Shown: one piece after another, positions 1-6,044 of the stretch
Position numbering within the stretch: position 1 is the stretch's first letter
Layout: every line of letters begins with the position of its first letter
NCBI GenBank assembly: GCA_900547015.1
Contig: URFD01000013.1
Span: 1-22,356, forward strand
Length of the DNA stretch: 22,356 bases
Origin: an uncultured Oscillospiraceae bacterium
GTDB taxonomy: Bacteria > Bacillota > Clostridia > Oscillospirales > Ruminococcaceae
Reading direction: 5' to 3'
Notes under the pieces: model-generated
Database searches by the model: none
What the model saw: only the letters and a program-made list of their open reading frames with translations
Told to the model about the DNA's origin: nothing
Program-made: the position numbers and the translations under genes

Positions 1-73
1 TTTTTTTTTTTTTTTAATGATACGGCGACCACCGAGATCTACACTCTTTCCCTACACGACGCTCTTCCGATCT
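1..73. other. Sequencing artefact: poly-T plus Illumina P5/TruSeq adapter
   Basis: Bases 1-15 are all T. Bases 16-73 read aatgatacggcgaccaccga and continue through acactctttccctacacgac to gctcttccgatct, which is the Illumina P5 flow-cell sequence joined to the TruSeq read-1 primer, 58 bases without a mismatch that I can see. Genomic sequence starts at base 74. This stretch should be trimmed; nothing biological should be read from it, and the contig really ends here. Confidence 0.98.
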
Positions 74-269
74 ACCAGCCGCGCTTGTGCATCTCGGTGA
101 ACACATCGTGCTGAATCTGATGCTCCTCGGACAACAGGTTCATGAATTCGTTCATCAGCGACGGGGAGGCACATTCGTTGGCATATTGGTTGTAGTGGTC
201 GGTCATGAATTTTTCAGACGACAGCGCATCGGTCAGCATCTCTTTGTCGGTCATGGTGTGTTTGTTCAT
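72..269 (-). CDS. Spore coat protein, CotF-like (3'-truncated by contig end)
   Basis: The visible 65 residues match the N-terminal part of the CotF-like/coat-F ferritin-like helical family of Clostridia and Bacilli: an N-terminal T-D-K-E-M-L-x-D-A-L-S-S-x-K helix, then Y-A-N-E-C-A-S-P-x-L, then S-E-E-H-Q-I-Q-H-D-V-F. These are predicted structural proteins of the spore coat. A GGAGG ribosome-binding site lies just upstream (about 278-283) and supports the ATG at 269. The gene follows the other coat gene by 17 bases on the same strand, so the two form an operon. The apparent stop codon (72-74) uses two adapter bases, so the true C-terminus is missing; family members usually continue past the R-G-W seen here. 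The family call is from remembered sequence patterns. Confidence 0.85.
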   Translation of the reverse strand: MNKHTMTDKEMLTDALSSEKFMTDHYNQYANECASPSLMNEFMNLLSEEHQIQHDVFTEMHKRGW

Positions 270-286
270 CTTTGCATCCTCCGTTT

Positions 287-469
287 CTAGTTCAACAGGT
301 TGAGCAGCTTGTTCTTGTGGATTTCGTGCTTGGACGCAATCTGCTCGCAGCTGGATTTCAGCTGCTGGTCCTCGGTCATCTCGGCGTACATCTTGAACTT
401 CTGAATCAGGACCTGCTCCTGTCCGAGCTGTTCTTCGATGGCGGTCAGTTCTTTGGTGGTCAGGTTCAT
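287..469 (-). CDS. Small spore coat protein
   Basis: A 60-residue protein, probably all helical, beginning M-N-L-T-T-K-E-L-T-A-I-E-E-Q-L and containing C-E-Q-I-A-S-K-H near the C-terminal end. This pattern is common in the small clostridial proteins annotated as spore coat proteins encoded beside CotF-like genes. No transmembrane segment or signal peptide is visible, as expected for a protein assembled from the mother-cell cytoplasm. An AGGAGGT ribosome-binding site (about 478-484) sits at good spacing before the ATG. The downstream CotF-like gene is 17 bases away. A sporulation-type -10 element upstream (515-522) fits mother-cell expression. The exact coat layer or partner is unknown. Confidence 0.8.
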   Translation of the reverse strand: MNLTTKELTAIEEQLGQEQVLIQKFKMYAEMTEDQQLKSSCEQIASKHEIHKNKLLNLLN

Positions 470-514
470 GCGGTGTTACCTCCTGCGTTTTAGTAAGGGT
501 CGATGCCTTCGACT

Positions 515-522
515 ACAGTATG
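515..522 (-). promoter_or_regulatory. Possible SigE/SigK-type -10 element for the coat operon
   Basis: Read on the minus strand this is CATACTGT, which fits CATAnnnT, the -10 box of the mother-cell sigma factors SigE and SigK. It lies about 45 bases upstream of the first coat-gene start. A convincing -35 is not visible; GAATGAA lies at roughly the right distance. The role is inferred from the downstream genes. Confidence 0.35.
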
Positions 523-649
523 CCCCGAACCGACCGCACTTCATTCACGGTGCGAAAAATAAAAATCACAGGATTCTCCTCAGACACCAGCGGCTGGAAA
601 AACAGCACAACAAAGCCATTGAATCAAGAAATTACCACCGCCCTTGCTA

Positions 650-678
650 TTGCAAAACGCAAGGAGAGAAGCTATAAT
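650..678 (+). promoter_or_regulatory. SigA-type promoter for the surface protein gene
   Basis: TTGCAA at 650-655, a 17-base spacer, then a perfect TATAAT at 673-678. Transcription should begin near 685, leaving a leader of about 112 bases before the ATG at 797. Confidence 0.75.
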
Positions 679-684
679 ATCGGA

Positions 685-796
685 CAGACGTAGGAAGCGC
701 GTGGAGAGCTTCAACCCTCTCTTTCGATCCAGCACCGAAAGTGGCGACAGCTGTGGTACCCGACAGAAATGATGATTCATAGGAGGAAATACACAG
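685..796 (+). promoter_or_regulatory. Structured 5' leader of unknown class
   Basis: The rest of the 494-796 gap is the divergent promoter region; this is its transcribed part. It holds a GAGAG/CTCTC hairpin (about 701-719), then a CAGC...GCTG helix enclosing a CAC-cgaa-GTG hairpin (about 730-755), then the AGGAGG ribosome-binding site at 781-786. I compared it by eye with c-di-GMP-I, c-di-GMP-II, glycine, SAM, TPP and cobalamin aptamer signatures and found no convincing match. It may be an unassigned regulatory RNA or just an untranslated leader. Confidence 0.3.
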
Positions 797-1990
797 ATGA
801 AAAAAATGATAGCAATTTCGATGGCTTCTGCGATGCTGTTTGCGATGGGAACCGCAGCCTTTGCCGACATCGAGATGGGAATTGTTGGCAGTGAAAAAAG
901 CGAGTGGCCAAACGAATTTGGCTTTGGAGGAGAAATCAAGCTGGTTCGTGGCGATCAGGTTATCGGCTTTGCGCTCGAGGAGCGAAACGAGCTTGACCTT
1001 CAGCCGGGAGATGAGCTGTACCTTCCGCTTTACTACAAGACCAAGGAAGGCCAGAGCGTGACAATCGGCGCTTCCAAGGAGCAGATGACCGGATATGTGC
1101 CGTATACCGGCGGCATCGACAAGAGCTGGAGACTCAATCTGCTCGACCAATCGAAGGATATGCTGGAGAGCGCAGAGCTGTACCGTGCTGATTCCGGCGA
1201 CAAGCACCTGGTCAAGAATGCCGTTTATGTCAAGGCACAGACCAAGGACCGCTACAACAGCTTGGACGACCTTCGCTTTGAAATCAAAGTGTCCGTTTCG
1301 GAGAAGCACACCCAGAACAAGACCGCGCAGATTCAGCTCAAAGGAACCTACAGCAATCCGAAGTCGGAAAAACCGGTAGATTTCGAGTGGGAAAACAGCG
1401 TCCTTGGCAAGGCAGTCTGGGAGGTTCCGAAGGGTCAGGACGGCACCGCAGCCTTCCGCTTTCAGGACGATGCCTACTATACAGTAAGAATGTTCGAGGG
1501 AGACAAGGTTCTTTTCGATTTTGACCGCAACTACAATAAGGAAATCGCAAACCGCTACAACGAGGATTTGTACTTCTACAACTTCCGCGGCGATTTGGAT
1601 TCCTTCCATGCAACCGGCACACTGAGCATTCCGGTTGAGCAGCCGATGTACCTGTACGAAGTGGTTGGCGATGCGCTCCGAGAGACCAATGCAGTCTACA
1701 ACGAGGAGCTGGAGGTCATGGAGCTCAAGACCAAGCAGTTGGGCGAATATGTCCTGACCCCGGAGGCACTGGAAATCGATTCGGTTTTGGAGCAGGCTCC
1801 ACAGCAGGAAGCAGGCAGAAAAGCAGTTGAGCAGACTGCCTCTGTTGGGGAGGAGCAGCAGACCGGCGACTATCTCAGCGGCGGTGATAAGGGCAACCCC
1901 AGCACCGGAGCATCGCAGCTGACCGGTCTGGCAGCCGCTCTGGCAGTGGTTTCGCTGGCAGGCGCACTCACTCTGGCAAAAAGAAAATAA
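797..1990 (+). CDS. Secreted cell-wall-anchored protein with NPSTG sorting motif
   Basis: A 397-residue protein of unknown function. A clear Sec signal peptide spans residues 1-23 (M-K-K, hydrophobic core, cleavage after A-F-A). The mature part is mostly hydrophilic and looks beta-rich, without a domain I recognise. A Q/E/G-rich linker (about 335-366) leads to N-P-S-T-G-A at 367-372, a hydrophobic helix (about 374-393) and the tail K-R-K. That is the layout of sortase substrates, with N-P-x-T-G in place of L-P-x-T-G, a variant common in gut Clostridia. No sortase gene is in the window. An AGGAGG site 10 bases before the ATG supports the start, and a strong promoter precedes it. The gene is monocistronic, ending at a bidirectional terminator shared with spoVG. 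Adhesion or another surface role is a guess. Confidence 0.88.
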   Translation: MKKMIAISMASAMLFAMGTAAFADIEMGIVGSEKSEWPNEFGFGGEIKLVRGDQVIGFALEERNELDLQPGDELYLPLYYKTKEGQSVTIGASKEQMTGYVPYTGGIDKSWRLNLLDQSKDMLESAELYRADSGDKHLVKNAVYVKAQTKDRYNSLDDLRFEIKVSVSEKHTQNKTAQIQLKGTYSNPKSEKPVDFEWENSVLGKAVWEVPKGQDGTAAFRFQDDAYYTVRMFEGDKVLFDFDRNYNKEIANRYNEDLYFYNFRGDLDSFHATGTLSIPVEQPMYLYEVVGDALRETNAVYNEELEVMELKTKQLGEYVLTPEALEIDSVLEQAPQQEAGRKAVEQTASVGEEQQTGDYLSGGDKGNPSTGASQLTGLAAALAVVSLAGALTLAKRK

Positions 1991-2002
1991 ATAAACATGA
2001 TG

Positions 2003-2040
2003 CCGCAGAGCGTTCGGTTCTCCACCCGGACGCTCTGCGG
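2003..2040. terminator. Bidirectional terminator between surface protein gene and spoVG
   Basis: A 15-base stem (2003-2017 with 2026-2040, a single G-U pair) around an 8-base loop lies between two convergent genes. It is followed by ctttgtt on the plus strand and by a mixed T-rich stretch on the minus strand, so it probably ends both transcripts; the U-tracts are imperfect. Confidence 0.8.
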
Positions 2041-2045
2041 CTTTG

Positions 2046-2336
2046 TTACTGGGAAGGTGCTTCGGCGGGATTTTCCGGCTGGCGGATGTACTGCTGATAA
2101 GCGTTGAGCACCGCATCCTCCAGCTGTTTTCTGGCTTGTGGGGTGATGGGGTGGGAGATGTCCCGAAAGGCGCCGCTCTCGTCCTTTCGGCTGGGCATCG
2201 CGACGAACAGGCGCTCGGGTCCCTCGATGATTTTGATGTCGTGAACAGCAAGGTCGTGGTCCACCGTGATGGAAACCAGCGCGCGCAGGCGGCTGTCTGT
2301 GTAAATTTTTCGGATGCGGATGTCGGTAATGTTCAT
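2046..2336 (-). CDS. spoVG: Septation/sporulation regulator SpoVG
   Basis: A 96-residue protein with the SpoVG signature: M-N-I-T-D-I-R-I-R at the N-terminus, then A-L-V-S-I-T-V-D, A-V-H-D-I-K-I-I-E-G, and the highly conserved F-V-A-M-P-S-R-K followed by F-R-D-I-S-H-P-I. SpoVG is a small conserved nucleic-acid-binding regulator that in Bacillus affects asymmetric septation and in other Firmicutes affects capsule and virulence genes. Length is normal for the family. AAAGGAGAG lies just before the ATG. The gene is transcribed divergently from murC and convergently with the surface protein gene. I could not pick out a convincing SigH promoter upstream. Confidence 0.97.
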   Translation of the reverse strand: MNITDIRIRKIYTDSRLRALVSITVDHDLAVHDIKIIEGPERLFVAMPSRKDESGAFRDISHPITPQARKQLEDAVLNAYQQYIRQPENPAEAPSQ

Positions 2337-2495
2337 GGTATTCTCTCCTTTGGGTCAGATTTTTACAGTCCTGGAGGTCACCGATAGTATGGGAGGGTCA
2401 GGGCTGCTTATGCGGGGAAAGGGCAGGGATAGAACAAAAAGAAAAAATATCGCATTTTTCGTCCAAATACTGTTTCTTTTCCGAGCAATCCACCC

Positions 2496-2501
2496 TATAA
2501 T
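2496..2501 (+). promoter_or_regulatory. -10 element of the likely murC promoter
   Basis: A perfect TATAAT 56 bases before the murC start. The -35 region (about 2472-2478, T-rich) is poor, so either the promoter is weak or it needs an activator. Confidence 0.45.
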
Positions 2502-2556
2502 AGAAGGAGAGGTTTTGTATTTTAATTGATGCTTGGCATGGGAAAAGGTGATTTTT

Positions 2557-3933
2557 ATGACACAGATTCACAAGGAGTTTCTAACGGATAAAAAGCATAT
2601 TCATTTTATCGGCATTGGCGGCTCGGGGATGTTTCCGCTGGTGCAGATTCTTCACGGCATGGGCTATTACATCACAGGCTCAGATAATAACCCCGGAGAT
2701 ACGATTGACTTTGAGCGGGAGAAGATGCAGATTCCGGTCACGATTGGCCAGCGTGCGGAAAATATCGCAGGAGCCGATTTAATCGTCCACACGGCGGCAA
2801 TCATGGATGACAACCCGGAGCTGATGGCGGCACGCGCCAGCGGGATTCCGACCATTGAGCGCGCAGATTTGCTGGGTCTGGTGACTAGCTGGTTCGACAA
2901 CTGCATCTGCGTCTGCGGCACCCACGGAAAAACCACCACGACCGCGATGCTGACCCAGATGCTGATGGCGTGCGGCAAGGACCCTTCTGCAGTGATTGGG
3001 GGCAAGCTCGCAGCAATCGGCGGCAGTGCAAGGCTGGGAGAAAGTGAGACAATGGTCTGTGAAGCCTGCGAATTTGAGGACCACTTTCTGAAGTGTCACC
3101 CGGACCTTGCCGTCATCCTCAATGTGGATGCCGACCACCTGGAATATTTTAAAACGCTGGACAACATCATCGCCTCCTTCCATCGGTTTGCCCAGATGGC
3201 AAGCAAGGCGGTCATCTATAATGGGGACGACCCCAATACCTGCCGAGCAGTGCAGGGGGTTACGGGCAAGAAGATGATTACCTTCGGCATGAAGGAAACT
3301 AACGATTTTTATCCAAAGGACATTGTGCATCGGGATGGACGCCACACCACCTATACCCTCTATTACAGAGGGGAATCGATTGGTCAGGTTCGGCTGAATG
3401 TTCCCGGAGACCACAACATCCTCAACAGCCTGTCGGCGATTGCCGCCGCAATCGAATCCGGCTGTACCCCGAAACAGGCCGCCGAGTCGGCAAGTGCTTT
3501 TCAGGGGGCAGGCAGACGGTTTGAAATCATGGGAGAAAACAAGGGCGTGACGATTGCAGACGACTACGGACACCACCCGGCAGAGCTGGAGGTTACCCTC
3601 AAGGCGGCAAAGGCGATGGAGTACCGTCAGGTGTGGGCAGTTCATCAGCCGTTTACCTATTCCCGTACGGCGATGCTGTTGGATGATTTTGCACGGGTGC
3701 TCCAGCTGGCAGACCATGTGGTGCTTTCGGAGATTATGGGCTCCCGCGAGAAGAACACCTATCACATCTATGCCAAGGACCTTGCGGACAAGATTCCGGG
3801 CTGTGTGTGGTTCCCGACCTTTGAGGAGATTTCCGCCTATGTGATGAGCCACGCCCAGCCGGGAGATTTGGTCATCACCATGGGCTGCGGTGATGTTTAC
3901 AAATGTGCCAAGATGATGCTTGCAGAAAAGTAG
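2557..3933 (+). CDS. murC: UDP-N-acetylmuramate--L-alanine ligase MurC
   Basis: A 458-residue cytoplasmic Mur ligase that joins L-alanine to UDP-N-acetylmuramate using ATP, the first peptide-adding step of peptidoglycan synthesis. Visible motifs: N-terminal Rossmann loop G-I-G-G-S-G-M (19-25), ATP-binding loop G-T-H-G-K-T-T-T (121-128), E-A-C-E-F (169-173), N-V-D-A-D-H-L-E-Y-F (189-198), and the C-terminal D-D-Y-G-H-H-P-A-E. The E-A-C-E-F form in place of the usual D-E-S-D is typical of clostridial MurC. An in-frame ATG exists 24 bases earlier, but I chose 2557 because AAAGGTG stands at ideal spacing before it and the upstream residues are not family-like. It is divergent from spoVG and stands alone; no mur/fts cluster is nearby. 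Confidence 0.96.
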   Translation: MTQIHKEFLTDKKHIHFIGIGGSGMFPLVQILHGMGYYITGSDNNPGDTIDFEREKMQIPVTIGQRAENIAGADLIVHTAAIMDDNPELMAARASGIPTIERADLLGLVTSWFDNCICVCGTHGKTTTTAMLTQMLMACGKDPSAVIGGKLAAIGGSARLGESETMVCEACEFEDHFLKCHPDLAVILNVDADHLEYFKTLDNIIASFHRFAQMASKAVIYNGDDPNTCRAVQGVTGKKMITFGMKETNDFYPKDIVHRDGRHTTYTLYYRGESIGQVRLNVPGDHNILNSLSAIAAAIESGCTPKQAAESASAFQGAGRRFEIMGENKGVTIADDYGHHPAELEVTLKAAKAMEYRQVWAVHQPFTYSRTAMLLDDFARVLQLADHVVLSEIMGSREKNTYHIYAKDLADKIPGCVWFPTFEEISAYVMSHAQPGDLVITMGCGDVYKCAKMMLAEK

Positions 3934-3965
3934 CCCATCCGCGAAGAAACCACTCAAAATAGGTG

Positions 3966-3995
3966 TTGCCATAGCCTTGTGCCTTGTGCTAAAAT
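3966..3995 (+). promoter_or_regulatory. SigA-type promoter for ridA
   Basis: TTGCCA at 3966-3971, an 18-base spacer and TAAAAT at 3990-3995. The transcript would start near 4002, about 90 bases before the ridA start. Confidence 0.6.
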
Positions 3996-4006
3996 AGAAG
4001 ATGTCA

Positions 4007-4021
4007 GGAGGCAATGCCTCC
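4007..4021 (+). repeat. Perfect short hairpin at the 5' end of the ridA transcript
   Basis: GGAGGC and GCCTCC pair across a three-base loop, almost at the predicted transcript start. It may protect the 5' end or hide a purine-rich ribosome-binding-like sequence. No U-tract follows, so it is not a terminator. Confidence 0.5.
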
Positions 4022-4090
4022 ATACTTTTGCCGACCGCTCCAACCGAGAGGCTCGGCGGAAGAATTCTGAATGAAAAGGAAGAGATTATC

Positions 4091-4471
4091 ATGAAAAAAG
4101 TAGTTGCAACAACAAACGCTCCCGGCGCAATCGGACCTTACTCTCAGGCAATCGTAGCTGGTGACAATATGTATATTTCCGGCCAGCTGCCAATCAACCC
4201 TGCTACCGGTGAACTGGCTGAGGCTTGCATCAAATGCCAGACCAAACAGTCCCTGGAAAACATCAAGGCAATTCTGGAAGCAGAGGGCCTGTCGATGAAG
4301 AACGTTGTTAAGACCACTGTTCTCATGCAGAACATCGGCGACTTCGGTGCAATGAACGAAGTTTACGCAGAGTACTTCACCGAGGAGTGTCCTGCTCGTG
4401 CAGCTTACGAAGTTGCAAAACTGCCAAAAGGCGCTCTGGTTGAGATCGAAGCAATCGCATACATCAAATAA
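4091..4471 (+). CDS. ridA: RidA family 2-iminobutanoate/2-iminopropanoate deaminase
   Basis: A 126-residue RidA/YER057c/UK114 protein, the usual length. RidA is a cytoplasmic trimer that hydrolyses reactive enamine/imine intermediates released by PLP enzymes such as threonine dehydratase. Motifs: T-T-N-A-P-G-A-I-G-P-Y-S-Q-A (7-20), Y-I-S-G-Q-L (28-33), and C-P-A-R-A-A-Y-E-V-A-K-L-P-K-G-A-L-V-E-I-E (100-120), with the substrate-carboxylate-binding arginine at 103. The reading frame is open further upstream to an ATG at 4001, but the start at 4091 gives the standard N-terminus and has an AAGGAAGAG site before it. It has its own promoter and a strong terminator, so it is monocistronic. Confidence 0.95.
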   Translation: MKKVVATTNAPGAIGPYSQAIVAGDNMYISGQLPINPATGELAEACIKCQTKQSLENIKAILEAEGLSMKNVVKTTVLMQNIGDFGAMNEVYAEYFTEECPARAAYEVAKLPKGALVEIEAIAYIK

Positions 4472-4496
4472 GACAGAGCACGAAAATCCGTTCCGG

Positions 4497-4534
4497 AAAA
4501 GGAGGATGCCGAATAACCGGTGTCCTCCTTTTTT
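4497..4534 (+). terminator. Intrinsic terminator of ridA
   Basis: GGAGGA-TG-CCG pairs with CGG-TG-TCCTCC (4501-4528, including two wobble pairs) around a 6-base loop and is followed at once by six Ts. Confidence 0.9.
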
Positions 4535-4565
4535 CGTGGATGGTTTGCAAGCAAAGGAGAGGGGA

Positions 4566-5837
4566 ATGGAGATGTGGAAGATAGAGGAAGCAGTGGATTA
4601 TATCGAGCAGACCCGGACACCGCGCGAGCGCTATGGGAAGGAAAAGCTCGAGCAGGCACTCGAGATGCTCGGAAATCCGCAAAAGAAACTGAAATTTGTT
4701 CATGTAGCGGGAACCAACGGAAAGGGCTCGACCGCTTCGATGCTGGCTTGCATTTTGTCCGAGGCCGGTTATCGCACCGGATTGTACACCTCTCCGCATC
4801 TGGTTCGGTATCATGAGCGGATGCAGGTGGACGGAGAGCTGATTTCCGACGAGGATTTGATTCGGGCAGCCCAGAAGGTTCAGGAGGTCTGCGCGAAGCT
4901 GGGCAATCCGCCCATCGTGTTTGAGGTGCTGACCCTGATGGCACTGTGGTATTTCGCAGAAAAGAACTGCGAAATCGTGGTGCTCGAGGTGGGCATCGGG
5001 GGCCGACTGGATTCAACCAATGTGATTGATGCGCCGTTGGCGGCGGTGATTACCCAAATCGGACTGGACCATACCGAAACGCTGGGAAACACCATCGAGC
5101 AGATTGCGGCAGAAAAGGGCGGCATCATCAAGCCCGGCTGCGAGGCGGTCATGGCAAAGCAGAGCCCCGAGGCAGTACAGGTCGTGCAGGAGTTGTGCAG
5201 ACAGCAGGGAGTTCGGCTCAATCTGGCAGACCCGGAGCGCCTGTGCCTGATTTCGGAAAGCATGGAGGGACAGAAGCTGCGGGATAAAACCTTCGGGGAG
5301 CTAAATCTTGCCCTGCTCGGAGAGCACCAGCGCCGCAATGCTGCCAATGTGCTGGAAACGGTCGAGCTGCTCAATCGTCGGGGACTGCACATCACCGAAC
5401 AGCAGGTAAGGGACGGAATTGCAAAGAGCAGATGGCCCGCCCGCTTTGAACTGCTGCGCAGGAATCCGGACTTCATTCTGGATGGAGGACACAATCCGCA
5501 GTGTATTCAGGCGGCGGTGGATGCGCTGCGCCACTATTACCCGGGCAGAAAGGTGGTCTTTCTGGTTGGCATGATGGCGGATAAGGACACCGAAAGGATG
5601 CTCGGAGAGCTGGCACAGCTGGCGCAGGAGTTTGTCTGCGTGGGTCTGGACAACCCGCGAGCCATGAGCGCTCAACAACTCTGCGAGGAGCTGAGCCGCT
5701 ATCAGATTCCTGCCTGTGCCTGTGATACCGTGCCGGAGGCGGTGCAGACCGCACAGCAAAAGGCAGGAAGCGACGGCATTATCTGTGCTCTGGGGTCGCT
5801 GTATCTGGCAGGAGACATCCGCGCTCTCCTCCTGTAA
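4566..5837 (+). CDS. folC: Bifunctional folylpolyglutamate/dihydrofolate synthase FolC
   Basis: A 423-residue Mur-ligase-superfamily enzyme that adds glutamates to folates and, in many bacteria, also makes dihydrofolate from dihydropteroate. Motifs: ATP loop H-V-A-G-T-N-G-K-G-S-T (46-56), Y-T-S-P-H-L (74-79), L-E-V-G-I-G-G-R-L-D-S-T-N, D-H-T-E-T-L-G-N-T with A-A-E-K-G-G-I-I-K, and the C-terminal I-L-D-G-G-H-N-P. Length is normal. The start is set by the AAAGGAGAGGGG site directly before the ATG at 4566; the open frame extends upstream through the ridA terminator and is not used. No folate-synthesis neighbours are seen. Whether the dihydrofolate synthase activity is present cannot be told from motifs alone. 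Confidence 0.95.
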   Translation: MEMWKIEEAVDYIEQTRTPRERYGKEKLEQALEMLGNPQKKLKFVHVAGTNGKGSTASMLACILSEAGYRTGLYTSPHLVRYHERMQVDGELISDEDLIRAAQKVQEVCAKLGNPPIVFEVLTLMALWYFAEKNCEIVVLEVGIGGRLDSTNVIDAPLAAVITQIGLDHTETLGNTIEQIAAEKGGIIKPGCEAVMAKQSPEAVQVVQELCRQQGVRLNLADPERLCLISESMEGQKLRDKTFGELNLALLGEHQRRNAANVLETVELLNRRGLHITEQQVRDGIAKSRWPARFELLRRNPDFILDGGHNPQCIQAAVDALRHYYPGRKVVFLVGMMADKDTERMLGELAQLAQEFVCVGLDNPRAMSAQQLCEELSRYQIPACACDTVPEAVQTAQQKAGSDGIICALGSLYLAGDIRALLL

Positions 5838-5909
5838 GGATGGGGCGTCGGCAGGCGCTTCCGAAAACATTTCCAAAATGTAAAATATGCCGCGGCGGCG
5901 GATGCTTCT

Positions 5910-5938
5910 TTGACAAATTGCGGGATACATGGTATCAT
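5910..5938 (+). promoter_or_regulatory. Strong SigA-type promoter for the peptide-binding lipoprotein
   Basis: A perfect TTGACA at 5910-5915, a 17-base spacer and TATCAT at 5933-5938. The predicted transcript has a leader of about 100 bases. Confidence 0.8.
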
Positions 5939-5961
5939 AATTTCTGATAAAATGAAGGGAA

Positions 5962-5997
5962 ACAGGGGAATCCTGTGGGTCGTTTTCTCCGAAAACG
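5962..5997 (+). repeat. Two adjacent hairpins in the leader of the binding-protein gene
   Basis: ACAGG/CCTGT (5962-5966 with 5972-5976) and CGTTTTC/GAAAACG with a three-base loop (5981-5987 with 5991-5997). There is no U-tract, so they are not terminators as such. Their regulatory meaning is unknown. Confidence 0.4.
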
Positions 5998-6044
5998 AGA
6001 GGCGGGCCTTTGATTTTCGATCTCAAACCGATGGGGGAAATACC

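Noticed and set aside
685..796. Known riboswitch (c-di-GMP-I, c-di-GMP-II, glycine or cobalamin)
   Set aside because: Fragments such as GGAGAG and CACCGAAAG resemble pieces of aptamers, but the conserved cores and their order are not present.
647..2251. 534-codon open frame on the minus strand
   Set aside because: It is antisense to the surface-protein gene and part of spoVG, has no ribosome-binding site or recognisable family, and the plus-strand gene has signal peptide, promoter and terminator.
2533..2556. Upstream start for MurC
   Set aside because: The 8 extra residues lack a ribosome-binding site; the AAAGGTG site serves the ATG at 2557.
4001..4090. N-terminal extension of RidA from an upstream ATG
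   Set aside because: The extra 30 residues are foreign to the family, contain the leader hairpin, and a proper site precedes the ATG at 4091.
2779..4092. 437-codon open frame on the minus strand
   Set aside because: Antisense to murC in GC-rich DNA; the murC frame carries all family motifs.
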